Notes under the pieces: model-generated
Told to the model about the DNA's origin: nothing
Seen by the model: only the letters and a program-made list of their open reading frames with translations
The model's database searches: none
Origin: a bacterium F11
GTDB taxonomy: Bacteria; Elusimicrobiota; Elusimicrobia; F11
NCBI GenBank assembly: GCA_002176905.1
Contig: MSYE01000189.1
Location: forward strand, 1-11,616
Direction of reading: 5' to 3'
DNA: 11,616 nt
Translations under genes and position numbers: made by a program
In this document: one piece after another, positions 1 through 6,315 of the stretch
Layout of the letters: the number at the start of each line of letters is the position of its first letter
Position numbering within the stretch: position 1 is the first letter of the stretch

Positions 1-551
1 TTCTTAATATTGTGATTCTGGTGGGTTCATCAAATGCGGTCAATTTAACGGATGGATTGGATGGGCTGGTTTGTGGTGTCCTGGTGATTTGTGCCATTTC
101 TTTTGGGGTGTTTACGTATTTGGCCGGACATGCCAAGCTTTCCTCTTACTTGCGATTAATTTCTGTTACCGGATCAGGGGAGCTGTCCATTTATCTGGCC
201 GCTTTGGCGGGAGCTTGCCTTGGATTTTTGTGGTTCAATGGATATCCAGCAGCTATTTTTATGGGAGATACCGGCTCTCTTTTCCTTGGTGGGACAATTG
301 GATTGATTGCTATTGCTATCAAGCAAGAACTAATTTTGGTTGTGGTGGGGGGCATTTTCGTGTTGGAAGCCCTATCGGTTTTGTTGCAAATTGCATCTGT
401 TCGGATGTTTGGAAAACGTATCTTCCGTATGGCACCACTCCATCATCATTTTGAGATGTTGGGGTGGCCTGAAACAAAGGTCACCATGCGGTTTTGGATT
501 GTTGCGGTTGTCCTTGCATTGTTGGCGATGACCTCATTAAAGTTGAGATAA
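1..551 (+). CDS. mraY: Phospho-N-acetylmuramoyl-pentapeptide-transferase, C-terminal part (5' end outside window)
   Basis: MraY transfers phospho-MurNAc-pentapeptide from UDP to undecaprenyl phosphate at the inner membrane, making lipid I. The reading frame is open from position 3, so the gene begins upstream; a GTG at 12 is internal and not a real start. Three family hallmarks are visible: NAVNLTDGLDGL (nt 33-68), FMGDTGSL (nt 258-281) and PLHHHFE (nt 435-455). The first two carry conserved acidic residues of the active site, and the third is the His triad specific to MraY. Hydrophobic stretches between them fit the last transmembrane helices of this polytopic enzyme. The N-terminal Asp-Asp motif lies outside the window. 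The stop codon is followed 9 bp later by murD, the common dcw order. Family assignment is very secure. Confidence 0.97.
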   Translation, partial: LNIVILVGSSNAVNLTDGLDGLVCGVLVICAISFGVFTYLAGHAKLSSYLRLISVTGSGELSIYLAALAGACLGFLWFNGYPAAIFMGDTGSLFLGGTIGLIAIAIKQELILVVVGGIFVLEALSVLLQIASVRMFGKRIFRMAPLHHHFEMLGWPETKVTMRFWIVAVVLALLAMTSLKLR

Positions 552-560
552 AATTCGCCT

Positions 561-1853
561 ATGGCCGTTCCTCATTTAAAAGGAAAGCGGGTTTTGGTGG
601 TGGGATTGGGTATATCCGGAATCTCTGCTGCCCGGTTTCTGTGCCAGAAAGGTTCGCTTGTATCAATATTCGATCAGAAATCAAAAAAGATACTAAAACC
701 CCAGCTTGATAAATTGCCTTCCAATGTTTCATTTTTGTCCAAGACGAATGCTTTTGAGGCGAATTCTTTTGATCTTCTTGTTGTGAGTCCTGGTGTTCCA
801 TGGGATCATCCTCTTCTTGTAAAGGCGAGAAAAAAAGGAATTCCTGTCTGGCCAGAGTTGGAATTGGGTTGGCGATTTGTTCGGCCTCGCAAAACCGTTG
901 CTATAACCGGTACAAATGGAAAAACAACCACAACGCGTCTCATCGAAGCCATTTTAAAGAATGGTCAAAAAAAAGTTGTGGTTGGAGGCAATATTGGCCA
1001 TCCATTAACCTCGCTTATCTCTCGGATCAAATCTGACACAATCTTGGTTCTTGAGATTTCCAGCTATCAACTTGAGGCCCATCACACTTTTCATCCCAAT
1101 ATCGCGGTGTGGCTTAACCTCACGCCTGATCATCTTGGCCGTCATCGAACCATGAGGCGGTATGCCAATGCCAAAAACCGCCTTTTTCAATTTATGAAAG
1201 GGAATGATGTGGTTGTTCTCAATCGGAAAGATAAGTGGTGCCGAGAAGCCGCGAGAACCATCCGTTGCAGAAAGAAATGGTTTCCCACTTCCCAATTGAA
1301 GAAAACAACCTCGACTCTTCTTATTCCGGGGGAGCACAATGTGGAAAATGCAATGGCATCTTCGGTTGTGGCGGAGTCATTGGGAGTACTAAAAAAAGAC
1401 ATTTTAAAAACGTTGTCTACCTTTTCTGGAGTTGAACATCGGCTTCAAAAAGTGGCTGTTAAGAAAGGTGTTACCTATATTAATGATTCCAAATCGACCA
1501 ACATTGATTCGACGAAAGTGGCTCTTAAAGCTTTTGGTAAGAATGTCTATTTGATTTTGGGGGGAGAACACAAAGGGACACCTTACACATCATTGATTCC
1601 CTATATGAAGAGAAAGGTAAGAAATGTTTTAACCATTGGGGAGTCGTCTCATCTTATTAAGCAAGATTTAAAAGACACTGTTCGTGTGGTGCCTTGTCAG
1701 TCACTTAAGAGAGCTGTGTGGTATGCGTCTCGTCAAGCAAAAAACGGAGACATTGTTCTTTTGTCTCCCGCCTGTGCGTCATTCGATCAATATAAGAATT
1801 TTGAAGAAAGGGGACACGATTTTATTCGGAATGTAAAAAAAATAGTGAAATGA
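561..1853 (+). CDS. murD: UDP-N-acetylmuramoyl-L-alanine--D-glutamate ligase
   Basis: Cytoplasmic Mur ligase that adds D-glutamate to UDP-MurNAc-L-Ala using ATP. The 430 residues match the family's usual length. Visible in order are the N-terminal Rossmann glycine loop (GLGISG, 15-20), the ATP-binding P-loop GTNGKTTT (117-124), EISSYQLE (165-172), LNLTPDHLGRH (185-195), and the lysine of YANAK (205), which is probably the carbamylated metal-site lysine. The C-terminal domain shows NDSKSTN (308-314), GGEHKG (334-339) and LSPACASFDQYKNFEERG (401-418), a signature that distinguishes MurD from MurC, MurE and MurF. The ATG start has no strong ribosome binding site but sits right before the conserved N-terminal strand. 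Its stop overlaps the ftsW start (ATGA), suggesting translational coupling. It most likely belongs to one operon with mraY, ftsW and murG. Confidence 0.97.
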   Translation: MAVPHLKGKRVLVVGLGISGISAARFLCQKGSLVSIFDQKSKKILKPQLDKLPSNVSFLSKTNAFEANSFDLLVVSPGVPWDHPLLVKARKKGIPVWPELELGWRFVRPRKTVAITGTNGKTTTTRLIEAILKNGQKKVVVGGNIGHPLTSLISRIKSDTILVLEISSYQLEAHHTFHPNIAVWLNLTPDHLGRHRTMRRYANAKNRLFQFMKGNDVVVLNRKDKWCREAARTIRCRKKWFPTSQLKKTTSTLLIPGEHNVENAMASSVVAESLGVLKKDILKTLSTFSGVEHRLQKVAVKKGVTYINDSKSTNIDSTKVALKAFGKNVYLILGGEHKGTPYTSLIPYMKRKVRNVLTIGESSHLIKQDLKDTVRVVPCQSLKRAVWYASRQAKNGDIVLLSPACASFDQYKNFEERGHDFIRNVKKIVK

Positions 1854-3034
1854 AAGTTCAATTTCGATTAAAAAAACAAAAGAAAAAACCAACGGCCATG
1901 ACCCTTTTTTCATTTCAGCAGGTTCTCCAGGGAATTGATGAGAGTCCGGTTTTGTTGATGTGCATGCTGGGATTGTTAATTCTTGGTTCTGTTATGGTTT
2001 ATTCTTCAAGTGCTCTCTTTGCTGAGTCACGGTATCAAGATCAATTCTTCTTTTTTAAAAGGCAGGTCTTGTGGTCTGTCATCGGTTTGGTCTTTTTTTT
2101 GGTTTCCTCCAATATTCCCCTTTCTATTTGGCAGAAAAATGTTCATGTGATTTATGGGCTCACAGTCTGTTTTTTGGTGTTGGTCATCTTTTTTGGACCG
2201 GAAATAGCTGGTGCCAAACGTTGGCTTAGACTTGGCCCTTTCAACTTCCAACCCAGTGAATTGGCCAAGCTTTCAATGGTTTTGTTGGTGGGAGATTATT
2301 TGGACAGACGTCAGAGTCGTTTGAAGGATTTTAAACGAGGGTTGGTTCCTCTCTTGACGTTGGTTGGTGTCCTTCTCGTTTTGATATTTATCGAACCTGA
2401 TCTTGGGACGCCGATCTTAATGGGTGGGGTGCTCATTAGTTTGTTAATTCTTGGTGGAGCCAGTTTTAAACATCTCTTTTTTATGGGATGGGCCATCCTT
2501 CCGGTTGTGGCCCTTGCTGTTTTTCAGGTTCGTTACCGATTGGACAGATTTTTTGCCTATCTTAATCCATGGGAGGATCCGCAAGGGCGCGGTTATCAAC
2601 TGGTGCAATCTTTGTTGGCACTTGGTTCAGGAGGCATTTGGGGGCGGGGTTTGGGTAATTCGAAAATCAAAATCTCCCATCTCCCAGATGCTCATACGGA
2701 TTTTATCTTCTCGGTTCTTGGAGAAGAATTGGGGCTTATCGGGACCTTGGCATGTGTTGGGCTTTTTCTGTTTTTGGCTATATATGGCTTGAAGATATCC
2801 AGGCGGGCCCCAACCCATTTCTCTTCATTGGTTGCGGCTGGACTTACTTTAATGATTTCTTTTCAAGCGCTCGTTAATATGGGGGTTGCCTGTGGGCTCT
2901 TTCCTACCAAAGGGATTCCCCTTCCCTTTTTCTCCTTTGGGGGATCTTCCCTCGTGATCATTCTTGTTTCATTCGGGATCTTGCTTCGGATATCAAACCA
3001 ATCGCACTCAAAGACCCCAAAGGAATTAAAATGA
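1850..3034 (+). CDS. ftsW: Septal peptidoglycan glycosyltransferase FtsW (SEDS family)
   Basis: Polytopic inner-membrane SEDS protein that polymerises lipid II into glycan strands at the division septum together with a class B penicillin-binding protein. The 394-residue protein has about ten hydrophobic segments. Family signatures are QPSELAKL (134-141), EPDLGT (182-187), GRGLGNS (265-271), LPDAHTDFIFSVLGEELG (278-295) and GIPLPFFSFGGSS (355-367). Asp284 in HTDF matches the catalytic aspartate of SEDS polymerases. FtsW rather than RodA is favoured by its place between murD and murG; this is a context call, and RodA shares the same fold. The ATG at 1850 overlaps the murD stop. It gives a Lys-rich cytoplasmic N-terminus, and an in-frame ATG at 1898 (Met17) is an alternative start. 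The gene is ATGA-coupled to murG downstream. Confidence 0.95.
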   Translation: MKVQFRLKKQKKKPTAMTLFSFQQVLQGIDESPVLLMCMLGLLILGSVMVYSSSALFAESRYQDQFFFFKRQVLWSVIGLVFFLVSSNIPLSIWQKNVHVIYGLTVCFLVLVIFFGPEIAGAKRWLRLGPFNFQPSELAKLSMVLLVGDYLDRRQSRLKDFKRGLVPLLTLVGVLLVLIFIEPDLGTPILMGGVLISLLILGGASFKHLFFMGWAILPVVALAVFQVRYRLDRFFAYLNPWEDPQGRGYQLVQSLLALGSGGIWGRGLGNSKIKISHLPDAHTDFIFSVLGEELGLIGTLACVGLFLFLAIYGLKISRRAPTHFSSLVAAGLTLMISFQALVNMGVACGLFPTKGIPLPFFSFGGSSLVIILVSFGILLRISNQSHSKTPKELK

Positions 3035-4119
3035 AAATTGTGATTGTAGCAGGGGGAACCGGTGGCCATTTCTATCCGGGATTGTCTGTGGCGCATCGGT
3101 TGGTTGAGAAAGGGGAAGAGGTCCGATTTGTCGTTCGCAAGAATGATTATGTGATTCCCTTTTTGGAAAGAGAAAAAATTCCTTTCGATAGCATCTCCGC
3201 TTCTGGATTATCGAGGAGTATGCATCCCAAAAACATTTTATCCTTATTTCAGATTCTTAAAGGATTTTGCCAATCCTATTTTATTTTGCGGTCGATTGGA
3301 CCAGATGTCCTCTTGGTCATGGGAGGATATCTTTCTTTCCCACCGGCTGTGGCGGCCCGTCTTTTGGGTATTCCCATTGTTCTCCATGAACAGAATGTCA
3401 AACCTGGCTTGGCCAACCGTTGGCTGGGCCGATTGGCTAGGAAAGTGGCCCTCAGTTTTGAAGAAAGTAAATCCCATTTTGGCTCACAAGCACAGCTCAC
3501 CGGCAATCCCATTCGAAAATCTTTAAATGAACTACCAGGAAAAGAAGAGATTTGCAGGGAAATGGGTTTGGAAAATAATGTGCCCATTCTCCTTATTTTT
3601 GGGGGAAGCCAAGGGGCACATGGGCTGAATGCTTTGTGTCTCGATGCTTTGACACGTTTGGATCCAGATGTCAATCGTGTCCAGGTTGTTCATCTCACAG
3701 GGAAATTAGACGAGTCTTGGATAAAAGAGCAGACGAAGGGGTTGAAATGTCGGATTTTGGTTTCGGCTTATTGCCATACCATGGAAAAATTGTATGCCAT
3801 TTCAGATTTGATTCTGTGTCGCGCCGGTGCCAGTACCATCTCAGAACTGATGGCCATTAAAAAACCGGCCATTTTGGTACCTTATCCTTATGCAACAGAT
3901 CAACATCAAAAGGCGAATGCTGATGTTCTTGGGAAAAAAGGGGCTGTATTGGTTTTTGAAGAAAGAGAGTTATCGGGTGAGCGACTCAAGACAATTTTCG
4001 TTGACCTTCTTGAGAATCCAGGGAAGCTGGCGGATATGAAAAGTGCATATCAAAAAATTGATCAGCCGAACTCGGAACCAACCGAACATATTATTCGATT
4101 ATTGAAGGATGTTTTTTAA
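3031..4119 (+). CDS. murG: UDP-N-acetylglucosamine--undecaprenyl-PP-MurNAc-pentapeptide GlcNAc transferase
   Basis: Peripheral membrane GT-B glycosyltransferase that adds GlcNAc to lipid I on the cytoplasmic face, forming lipid II. The length of 362 residues is normal. The N-terminal acceptor domain carries the glycine-rich loop AGGTGGHFYPGLSVA (7-21, conserved His13) and GGYLSFPPAVAA (98-109), followed by LHEQNVKPGLANR (118-130). The C-terminal UDP-GlcNAc domain shows LTGNPIR (156-162), IFGGSQGAHGLN (189-200), RAGASTISEL (264-273) and the conserved PYPYATDQHQ stretch (284-293). A clear ribosome binding site, AAAGGA at 3019-3024, lies 6 bp before the ATG, which also overlaps the ftsW stop. 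It is the last recognisable dcw gene in this run; murC does not follow. Confidence 0.97.
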   Translation: MKIVIVAGGTGGHFYPGLSVAHRLVEKGEEVRFVVRKNDYVIPFLEREKIPFDSISASGLSRSMHPKNILSLFQILKGFCQSYFILRSIGPDVLLVMGGYLSFPPAVAARLLGIPIVLHEQNVKPGLANRWLGRLARKVALSFEESKSHFGSQAQLTGNPIRKSLNELPGKEEICREMGLENNVPILLIFGGSQGAHGLNALCLDALTRLDPDVNRVQVVHLTGKLDESWIKEQTKGLKCRILVSAYCHTMEKLYAISDLILCRAGASTISELMAIKKPAILVPYPYATDQHQKANADVLGKKGAVLVFEERELSGERLKTIFVDLLENPGKLADMKSAYQKIDQPNSEPTEHIIRLLKDVF

Positions 4120-4131
4120 AGGGAGAACCAT

Positions 4132-4491
4132 ATGGAAATCTTGATGTTCGTTTTGATTGGTTTGTTTGCTGGCGTTGTTTCTGGACTATTTGGTGTGGGG
4201 GGAGGTTTGGTGATCGTCCCTTCTTTGCTCTTTTTGGCCAAGTTTAAAATTCACGCTGCTCTTGGTACTTCTTTGGGTGCACTTCTGTTGCCAGTCGGAT
4301 TGTTAGGGGTATTGCATTATTATAAGGGTGGCAATGTGAATATTAAGGTCGCGCTGATCATCGGATGCGGCATTTTCATCGGAACCTATATTGGGGCCAA
4401 AATAGTCCAACCCATACCCGTGGTGGTCTTAAGAAGGATTTATGCCATCTTTCTCATCATTATTGCTGGGAAATTGTTGATTGGAAAATAG
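4132..4491 (+). CDS. Half-length TauE/SafE (TSUP) family membrane protein
   Basis: Small integral membrane protein of 119 residues with about four hydrophobic helices (roughly 4-24, 43-62, 72-92 and 98-117). The N-terminal motif GLFGVGGGLVIVPSL (18-32) followed by ALGTSLGALL (43-52) is typical of the TauE/SafE (TSUP) family, whose members move sulfite, sulfoacetate or other anions across the inner membrane. Family members are usually about 250 residues with two such repeats. This one has a single repeat and ends with a proper stop, so it could act as a homodimer; that is inference. The substrate cannot be told from sequence. A good ribosome binding site AGGGAG (4120-4125) sits 6 bp before the ATG and 1 bp after the murG stop, so it is probably co-transcribed with murG. 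The gene converges on the amidase gene with a 19-bp gap. Confidence 0.82.
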   Translation: MEILMFVLIGLFAGVVSGLFGVGGGLVIVPSLLFLAKFKIHAALGTSLGALLLPVGLLGVLHYYKGGNVNIKVALIIGCGIFIGTYIGAKIVQPIPVVVLRRIYAIFLIIIAGKLLIGK

Positions 4492-4510
4492 ATAGAAGAG
4501 GTCCAAGGTT

Positions 4511-5188
4511 TTAGTGTCTATAGTTCTGAAAATATCGCAACAAACCTTTTGTGAGAGATTGGGCAATTTTTTTCTGGTAAGTGGGACTCTTTAACTTTTT
4601 GTGTTCTTTGCGGTGGCTCATGAAACCTGTTTCGATTATGACAGCAGGTATTTCGGCATGATCCAAAATCGTGAAAGTATCTCTTTTGACTTTGCGGTCT
4701 TTTGCCTTAATTCCTCTCACCAAAGACGAATGAAGGCTATTGGCGAGTTTTTTTGAATCCCGCTTGGCATAAAGCGTGGTCACTCCTTTTACCCGCGAGT
4801 TGGGATGCCAGTCACAATGAAGGGATATGAACACATCGGCTCCCATCTCATTGGCAAAAACTGCCCTGGCCTTGTTGTCATCGACGGAATTATAGGCCTG
4901 TCTCCAATAATCTGTGGTGTTTCGGGTAAGATAGACAATGGCACCTTGATCCACCAATTCCTTCTTAAATGCTTCGGCCATATGCAGGGTTAATTTATGC
5001 TCAGGAATCTTATCCCTTGTTTCTTTTCCCCCGTTAACGATATGGCTGTCATAATTAAGGGTTCCATGACCAGCATCCAAGATAACAACTCGATTTTTCA
5101 ATGCAGGACGATTTGCCAATAGGGGAAAACCCAGCATAAGAATCAACAAGGTTAGAACGATGTGTCGGTAAAAATGGGATGTCGTCAT
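4511..5188 (-). CDS. N-acetylmuramoyl-L-alanine amidase (Amidase_3 family), exported
   Basis: Zinc-dependent amidase that cuts the bond between MurNAc and L-alanine in peptidoglycan. The 225-residue protein starts with a signal peptide or membrane anchor: His/Arg near the N-terminus, a hydrophobic core at about 10-24, then a possible cleavage site near Ala25. The catalytic domain follows directly. VILDAGHG (35-42) gives zinc ligand His41, Glu63 in IPEHKLTL is the likely second ligand, and SLHCDWH (122-128) gives His124. IIETGFMSHRKEH (184-196) holds the catalytic Glu186. There is no AMIN, LysM or SPOR domain, so septal targeting is not evident. The ATG overlaps the stop of the upstream LOG-family gene by 4 bp, so translation is probably coupled. 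Roles in daughter-cell separation or wall recycling are both possible. Confidence 0.92.
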   Translation of the reverse strand: MTTSHFYRHIVLTLLILMLGFPLLANRPALKNRVVILDAGHGTLNYDSHIVNGGKETRDKIPEHKLTLHMAEAFKKELVDQGAIVYLTRNTTDYWRQAYNSVDDNKARAVFANEMGADVFISLHCDWHPNSRVKGVTTLYAKRDSKKLANSLHSSLVRGIKAKDRKVKRDTFTILDHAEIPAVIIETGFMSHRKEHKKLKSPTYQKKIAQSLTKGLLRYFQNYRH

Positions 5189-6285
5189 TCGCTTCTGTTT
5201 AGGTAGTCAATTAGTTCCCGCAAACGCCCGTTGTTAACGCGATTGAATTTTCCGATCAGACGGGGAAGATGAGCAATCTCAGGTTGGTTTTCCTCTTCTT
5301 TTAAGGGCCCACTGGCACGAAAGGATCCGGATGAGAGAATGTCGCGGAAATGATGGTTGATGTATCTAAGTTGTCGTTCCGATAAAACATTATGAATCCG
5401 AATAACCAAAGAATCCTTAACATACCGAATAGAATGGTAATTTGAGTAAAAACGCATTATTTCTTTTACCGCCTCATTGGCGTTGTCAACGATACGATAC
5501 AAGCTAAGGTCTTCCTTGGAAATCATCTTAAGCCGAAGTAAGCGGTTTTTGAGAAAGGAGTGGAGGCTATCCCACATTGTTCCCTTGGGGGAGTCAACAA
5601 AAACAATTGGCATAGGATCGGATTTGCCAGTTTGAACAAGGGTTAGCACTTCAAAGGCCTCATCCAGTGTTCCCAATCCTCCGGGAAAAACAACTACGGC
5701 ATTTGTTTCTTTAACAAACACGAGTTTTCGAGTAAAGAAGTAACGGCAATCAATGTAAGTAGGCTGATGAGCAATGAATTTATTAGGATATTGTTCAAAC
5801 GGGAGTCGGATATTGATCCCAAAACTCTTGTTGGGGAGTGAACCCTCGTTGCCGGCCTGCATGATACCCGGGCCCGCACCCGTGATGGCCATGTATCCTC
5901 TGGCGGTGATCTTTTTGGCAAAATCTTTTGCGGTTTTGTAGGCGAGATGATTGGTTTTGGTCCGAGCCGATCCAAAAATGGTGACCTTGCGGATATCTCG
6001 ATATCCACGGAAGATTTTGAACGCATAACGAAGCTCACGAACAGCTCGGCTTAATATTTTGAGATCCAACCGACTGATGTGAGATTGGGCTGCTTTCAGG
6101 GCCGTGACCATGATCTCTTGCACAACATCGGCATTCATGGACGTGCTTCCATTGGGCATGATGGATTTGACCAAGGTCTGAATTTGACCTTGGATGTTGG
6201 CATCCCAAACGGTTGGGTTGAAAAAGCCGTTTTTTGGGGGTTTTTTGGTTGTTTGGCGACGTTTACGGTACATGACTTTGTTCAT
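5185..6285 (-). CDS. LOG-family Rossmann-fold protein with N- and C-terminal extensions
   Basis: The central part (about 98-275) is a LOG / TIGR00730-type nucleotide-binding fold: TIFGSAR (102-108), GAGPGIMQAGN (136-146), a FTRK segment (184-187) and the hallmark PGGLGTLDE (201-209). Characterised family members release cytokinin-type bases from nucleoside monophosphates by phosphoribohydrolase action, and others cleave purine nucleotides. Older databases often mislabel this family as lysine decarboxylase. Here the core is flanked by about 95 residues of predicted helical N-terminus and about 90 residues at the C-terminus (ending in an Arg-rich segment around 342-364). At 366 residues it is much longer than the usual roughly 180-220, so the true substrate is uncertain. 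The ATG at 6285 has no strong ribosome binding site; Met5 is an alternative. It precedes and is ATGA-coupled to the amidase. Confidence 0.85.
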   Translation of the reverse strand: MNKVMYRKRRQTTKKPPKNGFFNPTVWDANIQGQIQTLVKSIMPNGSTSMNADVVQEIMVTALKAAQSHISRLDLKILSRAVRELRYAFKIFRGYRDIRKVTIFGSARTKTNHLAYKTAKDFAKKITARGYMAITGAGPGIMQAGNEGSLPNKSFGINIRLPFEQYPNKFIAHQPTYIDCRYFFTRKLVFVKETNAVVVFPGGLGTLDEAFEVLTLVQTGKSDPMPIVFVDSPKGTMWDSLHSFLKNRLLRLKMISKEDLSLYRIVDNANEAVKEIMRFYSNYHSIRYVKDSLVIRIHNVLSERQLRYINHHFRDILSSGSFRASGPLKEEENQPEIAHLPRLIGKFNRVNNGRLRELIDYLNRSE

Positions 6286-6315
6286 CTGACTTTACAATTA
6301 TATTATTGTCCCAAA
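6286..6315. promoter_or_regulatory. Short AT-rich divergent intergenic region between the LOG-family gene and uvrB
   Basis: Only 30 bp separate the two divergent start codons, so both promoters must overlap this stretch or lie inside the opposite gene. On the minus strand a perfect TATAAT reads at 6302-6297. On the plus strand TATTAT (6301-6306) lies 17 bp after a weak TTGTTC (6278-6283). If the latter pair is used, the uvrB transcript would start almost at its ATG. No Shine-Dalgarno sequence is visible before either gene. No LexA-like operator was recognised. Promoter assignment is by eye only. Confidence 0.3.

Noticed and set aside
561..4119. Many medium-length open frames on both strands inside murD, ftsW and murG
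   Set aside because: They are out-of-frame or antisense shadows of strongly conserved genes and show no recognisable domains or ribosome binding sites.
4485..4535. Possible bidirectional terminator between the TSUP and amidase genes
   Set aside because: Only a 5-bp inverted match (ATAGA / TCTAT) was found, with no GC-rich stem and no T-run.
6079..6315. 79-codon upstream extension of the uvrB reading frame
   Set aside because: It lies wholly opposite the LOG-family gene and the 30-bp spacer, has no similarity to UvrB N-termini, and the canonical UvrB start MTKFQIVSDF is present at 6316.
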